From the NCBI GenBank assembly GCA_028095005.1, contig CM051462.1:171253955-171317954 (forward strand): DNA of 64,000 nt, given 5' to 3'. The notes under the pieces are model-generated. The model was not told where the DNA came from. It searched no databases and was given only the letters and a program-made list of their open reading frames with translations. Each line of letters starts with the position of its first letter. Position 1 is the first letter of the stretch. This stretch comes from Rhynchospora pubera (lineage: Eukaryota > Streptophyta > Magnoliopsida > Poales > Cyperaceae). Below are positions 35,326 to 47,825 of the stretch, in pieces. Made by a program: the position numbers and the translations under genes.

Positions 35326-36540
35326 TAGCCTTAATAGGGTTTTCTTTTTATGTTGAAACACTATTATTTTCATTTTGCCGCGTTTCATTACGGTTTTTTT
35401 TTTCAGAATTATTGTAATTTTTATTTCCAGATATTATAGTAGCCGAACTTAAATTTTTTTATCATCGTTACTTATCCAATATCGTATTCAGTATCCAAGT
35501 TAGCTTACATTTTGTTAATTTCAATCAATTTTGTGAAATCCTTTGTTCTTGGTCTGATGCTGGATTCTCCATTTGTACATGTTGTGGCTTATCAAACATG
35601 ATTGTGTTGAAGTTTTCTATCATGTTTGTCGTCACAAACTACTTTTTCAATTGTGTTGTGTCGCGATGTGTCATGTTAAATGATCAAAAGAGCCAATATA
35701 ACACACATTTTTGCATGGCATCACTAACACATATTTTATTATTTTTAAAATAAAATAATAAAAAAAATTAAAATTAAAGAAAAAAATTAATAAAATGTAA
35801 TAATTATTTAATCGATTGAGTTTTAAATTTTTATTAATATTTTTCTATATAAAATAATAATTAGATAAGAATAAATAAGTTAAAAAAATCAATATTAATT
35901 ATTAAATTTGTATTAATGTATCATGTTAATTTTTGTGCTCGTGTCGGGTTATGTGTCAAATCGTGTCGTATTGAACTGTGCCAACTTTCTAATGACTCAA
36001 CATGACACAATTATGGCATGACACCATAACACGTTCGTTTCTCCGTATTCATGTTATGTCGTGTAAATATGTATGTGTGTTGTGCCAACATGATCGTGTT
36101 GTGTAATTTTGAAAACACTAATTTGACAAACTGGTTTAATTTGAAGAGAGTTGACATCAGTGCTGAAAACTATCGATCGATTTTGAGCTATTTTCTGAGC
36201 CAATTAAGAAGTCATTCTAAAATCAATTTCTTTTTACATCTCTCAATATGTAATATTTTACGATTAAAAAAAATTAATTTCCACATTCTGTGTACATGAT
36301 TTTGGGCAAACTCTGAAATTAAGAAATCGTACATTATTGATACCGCTGAACAATGGGCGAGAAATAGTAAAAAAAAAAAAAAAGAAATAACGGTTCCATA
36401 CTTTTGTTCATACTGTGTACGTGAGTATTGGGTAACCTTTGAAAATTAAGAACTCATTCGTACACATCATAGAAGAAAAGGCGAAAAAGGAGAAAAAAAA
36501 AATAAGATTACATATTTATGCATGGATCAATTTCTTGTAC

Positions 36541-37032
36541 CTGTTGTATACTTTGTTAATTAGCAAGGGTTGTCTTTCCAAGCCCTCCAACGCCCACAAT
36601 TGTGATCAGCGGACGCTTCATGGTTATTCCATACGTGATTAATCTTCGTTCATTGATCTCTTGTGGATCCTTGCCTCGATCTGCTTGATGATCTCGTCTC
36701 CTAGTCTGTGAACAGCCGGTAGTTTTTTTGGTTTTGGTAAACAACCTCTTGACAGCCTCCCTTTGACCAGGCTTATGTTCAGGTACTGCACCGAGGAAGG
36801 TGTCGATGACATCTTCGATCCAGTAGACAAGATCTCTCACCTCCTTTACCCACTGCTTCTGCCGTTCATCTACAATACGCTTCCAGTCGGCATCTTTAAG
36901 GAAAGACTGGATCCAGCTCAGTTCAAGGCGCACCTTCTCCACTTGCTCACTAACTCCGTAGAGGTGCAGCACCTCCCTAACAAAAGCATCGCCTAGCTTT
37001 ACCAGAACAATACTCACTACACTCTCAGCCAT
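36541..37032 (-). pseudogene. CC-NLR (RPM1-like) resistance gene fragment
   Basis: A minus-strand ATG at 37032 opens MAESVVSIVLVKLGDAFVRE, the start of the Rx N-terminal coiled-coil domain, including VKEVRDLVYWIEDVIDTFL (EDVID motif). Near 36740-36650 the reading frame shifts twice. The region between the coiled coil and the NB domain is deleted, leaving TYGI joined closely to ITIVGVGGLGKTTLA (the P-loop). A one-base shift after the P-loop creates a stop; the next codons in the shifted frame still read KVYN. The rest of the NB-ARC and the LRRs are absent. NLRs are intracellular immune receptors; this is a dead fragment. Confidence 0.85.
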
Positions 37033-37343
37033 CTCTCTCTAGATCTGTACGTAGATTAGGATAGGTGAAGACTGTAGAGTGCCTAGCTATGGACTATGGT
37101 AAAGATTGAAGGATTTCAGCTGGGACAGGTATTGTTAATATAATAACAATAATTATTATTAATTAAGATTGTCATTTTTTTTTCTTTTTACCAAGCATGT
37201 TATTTTATTCATTTTTTTTATTCATTCAAATACTCTATCGATCGTACTTTTTGTCCGTATGCCAAAACCTTGCAAATTAAGTCAAATTCATTCAACAGGA
37301 TTTCCTACTTTTTGTCCGTATGCCAGCATCTTGCAACATTAAT

Positions 37344-38150
37344 GAATGTTATTTTTCACATGAAGGCATGCAGTAGCAAAGAAATCCGGAGAAAACTAAT
37401 TATATTAACATAAAGAGTAAATCTATTGTGAACCATGATGCATAGAGCGTTCCGTGCACCACGACCGTTTGACCGGTGATTTTACAAATTGACAAATCTA
37501 AATTAACCAATCCAATCTATATATTGAAATCTCATAACAAACAAAATTTTACCATTTTTAGAAATTTTTTACTATTTTTTTCGAATTTTTTAAAACTTGT
37601 CATTTTTGGCTTATAAATTAGTATATTTATAGCAAAAAATGGCAAGTGTTAAAAAATTCGAAAAAAATAGTAAAAAAATTTAAAAAATTGTAAAATTTTG
37701 TTTGCTATGAGATTTCAATATATAGATTAGGTTGGTTAAAATAGATTTTACAATTTGTAAAACCACCGACCAAAATGGTCATGGTGCACGGAAGCTTATA
37801 TGAACCATGGTTCACAATAGATTTACTCTTAACATAAATATAATCAAAGTTAACTTCGCAGATTAAATTTTCACATGCGGTAGTAATGTTATTTTTCACA
37901 TGCAGACATGCAGTAGCAAGAAATCCGAAGATAACTAATTATATTAACATAAATATAATCAAAGTCAACTTCGCAGATTAATATAATAAACATAAATATA
38001 ATCAAAGTCAACTTCGCAAATTAAATTTTCACATGCGGCAGTAATGTTATTTTTCACATGCAGTAGCAAGAAATCCGGAGATAACTAATTATATTAACAT
38101 AAATATAATCGAAGTCAACTTCGCAGATTAAAATTTCACATGCGGTAGTA
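37344..38150. repeat. Tandem array, three units, first one split by a MITE
   Basis: Units start AATGTTATTTTTCACATG at about 37344, 37885 and 38042. They share AACTAATTATATTAACATAA and AAAGTCAACTTCGCAGATTA. The second unit contains an extra partial copy. The first is interrupted by the MITE at 37414-37829. Confidence 0.8.
37414..37829. mobile_element. MITE, 416 bp, near full-length inverted repeat
   Basis: The ends AGAGTAAATCTATTGTGAAC are exact inverted repeats, and most of the element folds back on itself. An 8-bp duplication TAACATAA flanks it (37406-37413 and 37830-37837). The uninterrupted neighbouring repeat units show the empty-site sequence, confirming the borders. An 8-bp duplication suits hAT-type elements. 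Confidence 0.88.
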
Positions 38151-38159
38151 CTAAATATA

Positions 38160-41100
38160 TCTATTAAGTAATACGAACCTCTTTTAAGACCCTAGAAAAA
38201 TGCGTACCTCTTTTAACATAGAATTTCATTATTGAGCAATGCACGTTGAGTAAAAGATCGCAGGTTCGAAACCTTATTAGGAGTGTTTTATATACATTTA
38301 ATTTAAAAATAAAATGAATTTCTTAATTAGACCTCTAATTTATCTTAAAAAAAACATAGAGCTCCATTATTGGCCCTCATACTATTCATTTCAACATAAG
38401 TAACACTTTGACTACTGTGCATGTATTCGGGGGAAAAATGCTTGAAATTGAATGTAACTAGCCGCTATTCGCACTTTGCGCAATGAAGGCGGTAAGGCCG
38501 GGATGCAATTATCAAGAGTGCTAGAATGATGACTATAATTTATTTAGATAAATACAAAATCAGCCTGCATTGCGATATATAAATGGTTTTCTGAAGTAGA
38601 TTACAAAACATTATGACAACTGAAAAAATTACATGACCATCCTATACACAAACAAATAATCTATTTAGACTATTGTCCCAAAAAGTGACACAATTTATAA
38701 TCAATTTATCAAATCATGGCTCAAATTTTACTCTTGAATTAAAGTCTAGATTTGCTATTGTAGAATATCAGCGGAAAACTCACGTCTACTGAATAAAAAA
38801 GAAAAAGACAAATGGTATTGGGTATTGATATGATTTTACAGATTGCCTAACATCTCAACCAACCATTTATATACACAACAAATTTTACGCTGTGAAAGAA
38901 AAACTAAAATTACAAAATGAAAGAAAGGAAGAAACTACGTACCCTTCATCGGGTTCAAGGAAATCGCAAGCTGATAGTGACTATCCTCCTTCCTATTCAA
39001 CCATTGCCTTTTCCAACATTGCCATAAACTCACTACAATCCATCTCTCTCATCCTACAAATAAAATAATAGACTGCAGTGTATATCTGACATAAAAATTT
39101 GTAGGGATTATGTATTTCTCAAGGAATGATAAAGGAATGCCAAATGTTTTTGTACCAGCTTGTTCATTTCTTCACAGGAATGGAATAAGGGAAGGGTCAT
39201 GACCTAAATTTGCCTAAAAATTCAGTCTGATCGATACATATAATCCAATTCATACACAGTCACCAAACTGTATCAAATTAGGAAGGGTGCAGATATTTAC
39301 ATTCCTGGGCTTATTGATGTCCAAAGCATGATAAATGTAGCTCAAATTTTGATTGAATGATTCTGGTCTTTGAGCTTTACTATCAGCACCATTGCTGCCA
39401 TGAGCATATGCTTGGATTAAAAAAAAAAGAAGCAAGAGTTAGGAAAGATAACCATCAAGGATGACAGCATATTAAAATTTATTGATCAGTGAGTCTGTGG
39501 AGCTGGCATTTTGTTATAGTATTATGCAATCGTGATATATAGAAAATATGCTATTGGCTTACCTGGATATCTATTCTACATGACACAGATCAAACAATAG
39601 TTGTAGGAAAAGGATTCTACAAGATGATAATGTCTATTACATTCTTTTTATTTGTGTATAAGTGCTAGTGGTAGACAATTATTGTTATCCTGACCCAACA
39701 AAGAGAACTAAAAACAATCAATGTAGATGGAAGACATTACTTCTTACCTTGTCGATTTTCTCTCTCGTAGAGGGTATTTTTGTTAGTTCTTACAAATATA
39801 TAAAATAGATATCTTTAAGAAAGCTCAAATTTATAATTTCAATGTCATTTAGGTAAGAGGCTAACAAATAAACGTTGTTGAAGTAACTGACAGAGAAGCA
39901 TAAGACTGGCTCAAATTTTCTAATCCATGTGAAAGCTTCCTGACAGTAACAAAAGAAAATCTTTAGTAGAGATGCAGATCAATTGCCATGCTCTTGCCAC
40001 TGGCATGGCTCAGCTCCGAAACCCTCTTGGCCCACTATTTTCTCTTTCTGGTTTTTATTACGTTTCTTCTTTGTTGCATTCTCAAGCTCTTAAACCTGAC
40101 ATATTCATTCAATATAGTATTGTGAGAGCTTTTAGTAATAGTGTAATACAAATAATAATATCACAGCTTTTTATTCTTCAACATGGCTAAAAGAAATAGG
40201 CTTAAGAATAGAAAGAAATAATAAACAATTGACCTCAAGAATTGAGATGAAATTTTGGCAAAATCATTAATAATAGTTTTTTAATTGTTCAAAACATGAG
40301 CTAATTTCATTGCATGAAAGTCTGCCCCAAATACCAGAAAAAGTTTCAAAAACAAACTAAAAGAAGATTAAGGAACTTACTTTCAGTTCTATCCTAATCC
40401 TTTAATAAAAAAAATAATAATTTGGGGAAAAAACAATATTGACATAAAATTTTGAGGTGCTTACGATTGCTGGGTCATTGCTCAATTATTTGAAAGCACT
40501 AAAAAATTGAAAATGCATATGCAAACAATAACTTCAAGTTGAATTGAGGACTCGCAACCAAGCAAAAACTAATATTTCCAAATTTGTCGGCACAATTCAG
40601 GAGAAAGAAGACGTACAATTAATAGCAGATAAGGATTCAATGGAAAAAGAATCGCATTCAGTAATGCTAAACCTGACGATTATTTCCACTTTAAGTGACT
40701 ATTATAATTTTAAACCAAAAAAATTTAGAGAGGGACTCATATCATGACCTGTAAGTATGACGCTGAAGGATGAAACATACAGCAAGTACTGTTTGATCTG
40801 GAACAACCAAAGAAGGACAAATCTATAAACATCAAGATGAGGATCAAGATTGATATCTACATCTTTTTTACTCCTAGAAAGCTTAGTTAATATATGTACC
40901 AGCATTTTCAGGTAAAAAATCAAGATATAGCAAAAAAAAAAAAAAAAAAAGGAGAGATGAAAAAAAAAGGAACTATAAATAACAATTACATCAAAATGAA
41001 CTAAAAAGAATACCTAAAATATTCATTCAAAGCCCAAGCAAACAGAAAGGAAATTTGAGTTGCATGGTGATTTGCAATAATATGGTGGGAAACACATGCT

Positions 41101-42173
41101 GTTGTGTATCTTTTATTTTGAAAGCTATTTGGTTTGAAATTTTGAAATAACCCTCCATCTTTATTGTTTTCCTGATTCATTCTCAACTGTTTCTTTACAT
41201 TGGTGGTACCTAATGTCGGCTCACTCATTGTTAGAACTTATAAAACTATCACAGCCCAAGGTGTTTAATGAAATCTAAAATGTGACAGCCCATAAAACTA
41301 TCAGGCATATCAGTAGCAGCAGCCCAACATGCGTACCAATTTTTTCACTTTCCAGTAGAGACATTTCAATGGAAGCTAAAATAAAAAAAAGGAAAATATT
41401 ATAAAAAAAATTATTTTGAACCCCAGCAAATCAAATAAGCAGAATCCAGCAATAACTATTGGGCGTTATTTGTAAAAATACTGAAGACCAGTCATTGTGC
41501 TTCAACAAAAGGCAATGAAACTAGCATGGAAGTGGTTCACCTAGATATAGTTCTTAATAAAGTACTTCAAATTTCAGCCATAGAACTTTGCAAAGGCTCC
41601 TCGAGATAAGATATTACGATTTATGTAGAACCTAGCGCCTTACTCGAGCCGAGTGAGGGTCCTTTTCTCAGCACAATGGAACCTAGCTTGTAACTGCAAA
41701 TAGATTGCCAGGAACATCAAGACTGCTAAGCTTTAAAATTCCGAGCCAAATTCAACCTAACTAATCATATGTTGCATCAATAGAAACTCAGTTTGAAGCT
41801 GCTTCCAGTTCGAAGTTGCATGATTCTATTGAAACAGAAAAGGAGATATAAGTTGTAAGCACATTAATTTAGCAGAACTCAGAAATTGAGCCATAGATTA
41901 TGAGACTTTGTATGGATTGAACAACTATAATATCCATAATATGTAAAACTCTTTCGCTCGCAAAAATGAGAAACTCGGTATTTGTCAGTCTCAAATTTAA
42001 ATATGTTGTGTCAACTCCGACAAAATAGTGTATTTAGAGGCAAATAGTTTGTAGACAGTAACAACTCTAGTCTAATTCAACTGATTTTTCATCGCGGCAT
42101 TTCCACAACACATCTTCTAAGCAATCTAATTTGAAACTAAATAAGACTACAAATATGACCTTATTTGAAAATA
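38160..42173. other. Long intergenic stretch, probably largely a Helitron body
   Basis: No gene is supported. A Helitron 3' terminus lies at 38458-38483 and its body would extend to higher coordinates. Weak exon-like islands occur near 39980-40110. A GC-richer segment lies near 41560-41700. There is a poly-A tract at 40930-40950. Confidence 0.35.
38458..38483 (-). other. Helitron 3' terminus 4
   Basis: On the minus strand TTGCGC-AAA-GTGCGA (a six-pair stem with two wobble pairs), then 7 nt and CTAG with a T flank. Confidence 0.4.
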
Positions 42174-42353
42174 ATATTTGGGGCTGTTTGGATTCCCCAA
42201 GGAATTTGGGGAATTTCATCTTCCTACCATAAATTTATTATAAACAATCCAAACTCTTCACAAAGTTACACACTTTCCAATAAATTTATTCCTAGGAATT
42301 GCAACTTCCCCAAATTCCCCAAATTCCTAAGCGATCCAAACGGCCCCAAATAT
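42174..42353. mobile_element. MITE, 180 bp, ATATTTGGGGCYGTTTGGAT ends
   Basis: The left end is ATATTTGGGGCTGTTTGGAT. The right end on the other strand is ATATTTGGGGCCGTTTGGAT. It is non-coding. A truncated relative lies at 8314-8440. The ends resemble PIF/Harbinger (Tourist-like) MITEs, but I cannot define a clean target duplication. Confidence 0.7.
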
Positions 42354-42446
42354 AAAACCACAAATCCTGCCAATAAGAGCGCCAGCCCTTTCTCTCTCTT
42401 GCCAGGCACAATTGATCTCCAAATACTTCCAGATGATTTGTTCCCC

Positions 42447-42999
42447 AAAATGATAGCCAAATAAAATATCAGCAAGACAAGGAACACCAACATAAGGCAA
42501 AACACTGCCAGATGATTTTTCTCCAGTTAAAGATTGCAATGTCAGGCTTTGGTACCATTCAGGTACTGATGCGTTAAGGATCTGTACTGGATTGCTTTGG
42601 TGGCGACGTGGCGTCATTCTGGAATAGGTACCCCACAAATTTAGGTTGGTACAAGGTTTATGCAGGTACGGCAAAATATTTGAACATACCAGTAATATTG
42701 AGAATTCCTGCTACCTAAATAAAACAAATATCGAGCAGTAAAACATAGAAATTGTACCTGATGAGACGTGATCTAAACATTCCTTCAACGCCCGCTCCTT
42801 ATATTGGCCATGGCCATCTCCAATTCTCCGCCCCTAGCCCAAATTGAGCTCTGAGACGACATTGCTAGCACCAGAGCAAAACCCTCGTGGCTCTTGCATC
42901 AGCGAAACTTTCCTTGTACTTGTACTCGCAACAGCACCACAAGCGCCAATTCTTCTTGGATTCCGAATTCAGTTGCAGTTGCAGTTGAAGAGGTGGAGA
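42447..42999 (-). pseudogene. Partial copy of pGlcT exons 1-2
   Basis: The minus strand matches 23195-23760 of the intact pGlcT gene through most of exon 1, all of intron 1 and exon 2. The exon 2 part still reads SGSVLPYVGVPCLADILFGY. The exon 1 part reads RKVSLMQEPRGFCSGASNVV and then hits a stop soon after. The copy keeps the intron, so it arose by DNA duplication rather than retroposition. It ends next to exon 2's donor, close to the MITE at 42174-42353. It has no start region or later exons and is non-functional. Confidence 0.88.
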
Positions 43000-43121
43000 G
43001 AGAGACAGTCGGGGTGGGATCTAACCATTAAGATGAAATCGGACGGCTCAGATCAACGTCGGTCTTATTAGGATACTGGCCCTTTCCCATTCAGCGCACG
43101 TGAATTTGGGATCAGCTCAAT

Positions 43122-45188
43122 GGCTGTGTTTGGTAGAGGAGTAAAAGAGAAGTAAGACTCTTAATCCATTTTTAATCTCCTAAACATAGAGTAAAAAGGG
43201 TGGAGTAGCGTGGAGTAACGGTCCAAATCGAAGGAGGAAATTACTACTCCTGAACAGGTAGCGTAAATTTAATCCGCGGAGTAAGCGGGTCCCACGCTAT
43301 TTCTTTTCCGCTGCATACCCTCCATCTATCGCCTCCTCTTCGGCAAAAAAAAAAAATAAAAAGGAAAGAAACAAAACCCTTCCATTCTCTATCGCCTCCT
43401 CTCACCAGTCTCACGTTCCTCTCTCTCTCACGGCGGCACTCTCTCTCTTTCAAACCGGTGAAAAAATGGCAGATCTCAACCTTCTCCTACTGCGAGAAAA
43501 GGTAATCGGTCTTCTTTTTCAAGTAATTTTATTGTTTGTTGATTTTTCTTTAATCTTTTTCGTGCAATTAATGGAGAAGCCAGGTGATATGTTGGTTCTT
43601 GTGTGTGGGTTGAGTTAGTATCCGAAATTCTATTCAATTTTTTGTTTCGATTTAACTTGTAATCTCTAATTTTAGGGTTTGCTTGATTGAGACAAATACT
43701 GGTACGAGATCAAGGTTGTTTTATTGTTCAAGTTTAATAGTTGGAGGCAAATATAAGAAATTAAAGCTGGTTTTTCTTCTTCATTTGATAATGGTACATA
43801 TCTTCTTTTTTTTCTTCATTGAGTAAATACAAGTTTAATTGTTCATGCGGCTGATGGCAAGATGCATGCAAGCTACTTAATAATTCTTCATTAAAGCCCG
43901 TACGCTTGTTTCTTCAATAATTTGTCATTTGTTTCAAACATGATTGTATTTGAGACTTGATATTGTAGTTGATATTGTATTCTATACTTGTTTATTTGAG
44001 GCTTGGTTATTTCACAACTCATTTAATATGCCACTGATTTCACAACACAAGCATGTTGTTTATTGTAGTTGCTTTTCTGAGGTACAATGGATGTTGATTC
44101 GAGTTTTATTGCTGGCTCCAAATTTCTGTTAAGGGCATTCTGATAATCCCATCAATCTGAGGTTTTAAATAAAAAAAATGCTTGTGTCCTTTTTTTGCAG
44201 ATTCTCTTATAGGAATGAAATTTACGTTTGTTCTTGGTCTAAACTGGTACAGCCCACCTGGTAAAAGTTGCTATAGTTTCCATGCTTTGATACATATCAG
44301 AAATTAATGCAGTATATCTAGTCATGATTTATATGTTGCTGGTATATATGCTTTGTTTGGTGCTGGATTGGAATTGTTATATTATTTTAGTCTCTTGCTA
44401 GTAAATATGTGGCTTTTCATTTATGTGCTGGATTGGAATTGTCATATCAGAAAAATAGCCACAGTTGGTAGTTGATTGTGCCAATAAATTCATACCAGTA
44501 TGAATGTGCAAAGTTTCAATTATTGCTCTTATTGCTATAAACACATCTTTCAATAATTTTTTATCAGCGTCATTAATGATAATATTTTTGGTGTTTGTTG
44601 TTTGGAACAATATGAATTATGAGGTCAATTTTAAAAAAAAATTATGAGGTAAAGTTGGAAGTTTCATTAATTAGTGCAGCCATTCAACAACGCTAAACAA
44701 ACAAAAAAAGAAATTAATCAATGGTATCATGATAATAATTTGTATACATTAATTTAGTAAAGTGAATCATTGTATGGATAGCTTTGCGTGCCACCATGGC
44801 ACCATGCATCCAGCTAGATGAGGGTAAAATGGTAGCGTGCATGTGGGTATCCGTACTGCAATAAGAGTAAAATGATAAAAAGTATATTTCAGAGCCTAAA
44901 TATATTTCAGCCATGAGCTTTCATTGACGAAAAAAAACTTAGATAAAAACCATACAAAAATGGTACGCCAGGTTATAAACTAAGAGATAAAAATCATACA
45001 AAAAATAACTTAAGGGTAGTTTGGTCATTTTATAATAAATAATTATGTAATAATTTTATATCCTCACTTACTCCTCACTTAATCATTTACTTTTCATACC
45101 AAACATGACTTACAAAGTGTGGAGTAAAGAAGCTTAACTATTTAATCCTCAATTTTAATCCTCTTTTACTCCTCTACCAAACATAGGA
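43122..45188. mobile_element. TIR element, about 2.07 kb, with a gene-like leader
   Basis: The left end contains TGTTTGGTAGAGGAGTAAAA (43127 on). The right end is its exact complement (to 45183). There is no transposase. Inside, 43330-43500 on the plus strand looks like a CT-rich plant 5' leader, with an ATG reading MADLNLLLLREK and then a GT donor, as if a gene 5' end were captured. I could not define a target duplication, so the outer borders are approximate. The superfamily is probably PIF/Harbinger or hAT by the style of the ends. Confidence 0.55.
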
Positions 45189-45233
45189 CGTCCGGACCCC
45201 AAGAGTAGAAACATCATGGATACTGACCATTTT

Positions 45234-45247
45234 AGTCTGTGTACATT
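45234..45247. repeat. LINE target-site duplication, left
   Basis: AGTCTGTGTACATT, repeated exactly at 47052-47065. Confidence 0.9.
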
Positions 45248-47051
45248 TTTTTTTTGAGGTTTTAAATGCCCTTGGGCCTTAAATTAACAACAAAGTACAA
45301 GCCGTATCGGCTACAAGTTTAAAATACAATCAAATGAGGTGCCCCTTACAAACAGCTACCTGGCAAGAAAAAACTAAAAATAAAAGAGCAAAAACTAACC
45401 TAACAGACAGGAGCCTTGACAAATAAAGTAGAAAAAAACAAACATATCATCCTTCCTAAGAGAAACAAGGTAGCGTAAAAAGAAAAAAACAAAGGCCAGG
45501 TAAGGTATGAAAGGAGCTAAAAAGAAAAAAACACAAGTTACGGTGGCTCAAACTTGAAGAAACCAGGATCCAATCTTTCTGCTATTTTACTCTCCTCTGC
45601 CTTCCACCATCTTGGCATACCATTGAAACTCCCTCCTGAAATTCTGGCCATGTTTGCCAGTAAATGTGCTTGGTTAACTACCTCCCTCCTGACCTGCTTG
45701 ACTTGAATTCTGCCCAAGTAGTGATTCACCTTTTGCATCAAATCCTTAGTATCCTGTCACGCCTTCCAAGAGGGTATCCCATCATCATCCCCCTCATTTA
45801 GGATTTCTACTAGTGTTTGACAGTCAGAGAAGATTTGAATTTCCTGATTTTGCTGTATTTTTTCTTGCAATTTCTGACATGCCTCCTTTAGTGCTACAAC
45901 CTCAGCATGGAAGGGGTCATGCAGAGTATGGCTACTGTAGCCTATTTCGACAAGTTGACCTTCAAAATAAAGAATGTAAGCACATCCAGCCCTTAGTCTC
46001 ACATCCCATGACCCATCTACTACCAATTGATAACAATTTTTCCTATACCAGTAAAACTCATTCATCCCCGTGCTTTTCCTCTTTGGCACCAGTAAAAAAT
46101 CAGTTTGCTCATTTTCTTTTTGCAGCCAATATTCCACCTTCTTCAGAACTTGATTTGGATCAAACTTCTTGTTTTGCAACACCATTTGATTTCTTGCAAG
46201 CCATATTTTCCAGAGTATATAACAAAATCTCTTAATCTGGTCCATTGTCATGTGTTTAGTACACTGATTCACTGTTGTCACAATATTCAGAGACAGATTC
46301 TGTACTCTCAAACCAAGGGCACTACCAAACCAAACCCCTCTAGATCCCTGACAATAGAAAAAACAGTGCATCTCAAATTCATTCTCTCCATTGCACCTTT
46401 GGCACATGGCTGAGATCCTGGGCATCCTCCTATGCACATTTTGTGATTACATCAAAGCCTTATTTATCAGTCTCCACATGAATAACTTCACTTTAGGGGT
46501 TAAACCCTTCCAATCCTGGATTTTTTGCCATAGACTGGCTACTTCATCATTAACAGTCCCACCCTGCTGACTGAGTAAAAATTGGTACCCAGTAAACTGC
46601 CCTTTCTTAGACTGTTCCCAACATAACCTGTCCCTGGCTATATCCTCACCTGAGATATTTGGTTGTACAGCTTGGATTGCCAACACCTGATTCTGATTGA
46701 AACACTCATTTAGTTCTTCTATCCTCCACTGCATAGTACTGTGGTCATACAAATCACTAACCCTTTTCTTTTTATTAGCTGCTGACACCTGCTGCTCCAA
46801 CTCCCAGCCATCAAACCAGGGTTGGCCTACGCCCTGTATGGAGTTACCGTTTCCAATCTTCCACTTAACGGTATTAATGAAAAAATTCCTTCTCAAAAGG
46901 ATGTCTCTCCACATCTTACTACATTGGCTGTTGGGTTTTGCTTTCCAGAAACCAATTTGAGGGCAGTATTTTGCTTTGCAAACTTGCACCCATAAATTTT
47001 TCTGCTCACTCACTACAGCCCACACTAATTTCATGAAAAGAGCTTCTCCAA
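45248..47051 (-). mobile_element. 5'-truncated L1-type LINE
   Basis: A 14-bp duplication (AGTCTGTGTACATT) flanks the element, and a short poly-A (minus strand, 45256-45248) marks its 3' end. One minus-strand frame runs from about 47064 to 45538 with only two stops: TAA at 46446-46444 and TGA at 45759-45757, both one transition from a sense codon. The frame covers a zf-RVT region (KVKLFMWRLINKAL; CQRCNGENEFEMHCFFYC) and a C-terminal RNase H with its acidic residues (VVDGSW, HAEVVALKEA, FSDCQTL). The endonuclease and reverse transcriptase are missing, so reverse transcription stopped early on insertion. The apparent start MYTDFG lies in the target duplication and is not a real start. Confidence 0.92.
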
Positions 47052-47220
47052 AGTCTGTGTACATTAAAGCTTACTTTATGTATGTTTAGCAATTTCCGGA
47101 ATTTGAATTTATGCTCTTAGAAAAACAACATAGATATTAACCATTTTTGTTAAACTCCACGTTTGACACATGTTCAGATTAAGTGCCAAGAAATTTCTCC
47201 ATCACCTGTAATTATATATA

Positions 47221-47248
47221 CTAGGGGTGCCGTCGCGCGTTGCGTGAC
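47221..47248 (-). other. Helitron 3' terminus 5
   Basis: On the minus strand GTCACGC-AAC-GCGCGAC (a seven-pair stem with one wobble; 47248-47232), then 7 nt and CTAG (47224-47221) with a T flank. The element body would continue to higher coordinates and so be interrupted by the Athila at 47487. Confidence 0.55.
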
Positions 47249-47825
47249 CTATTTTTTTTGATAATTTTATTTTTCATATCTCATTGTCGTAAAGAATAAA
47301 GATCTAAAAATGAATCATGGTTGAATTTACAAATTATATAATTGAAGAAAAGAAATAGAAGATAAGATTTGAAATATTCCAACATACCATAATCATTTCT
47401 ATTACCTGTACCTAGCACCTTGAAGAAAAAATATTTGATTGAGGTAAAAGAAAATTCCAATCAAATTTAGGAAATGAAAAACTGACTGATAAGGGAATTA
47501 AAACCTAGGTCAAATAAATTTATAACCTTGTTCTACCTTACTAATCGTTCTGGTAAAGCTAAGGGTCGAACCCAAGGGACGGTAAAAATGAGTACCGGAC
47601 TTAGTTTTTCTTAAAAGCTAGACAAATAAAAATTGTGAGGATTTAATTTAAAGGAAACAACTAAATAACAATTGAAAACTAATAAAATAATTATAAAATA
47701 TTTTTTGGGTTGATTTTTCTGCTTTAAAATGTCCAATAAATGCAAGCGATGTCCTAGGAGCTTAGCGTTCAATTAGTTTGGCCCTAAAGCACCTCAGCCT
47801 TCGATTTTCATCCAGACAGAGGGTG

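Larger units (their letters stand above)
34141..36540. other. Intergenic region with a Helitron end and a duplication
   Basis: No gene is supported. A Helitron 3' terminus lies at 34293-34320. 34605-34920 is rich in AAACGG/CCGTTT inverted words and may be a palindromic MITE. A 176-bp tandem duplication follows at 34992-35325. 35700-36550 is AT-rich. Confidence 0.45.

Noticed and set aside
38220..38300. A tRNA gene or SINE head, suggested by GCAGGTTCGAAACC (B-box-like)
   Set aside because: No cloverleaf can be drawn, the A box is poor and there is no clear 3' end.
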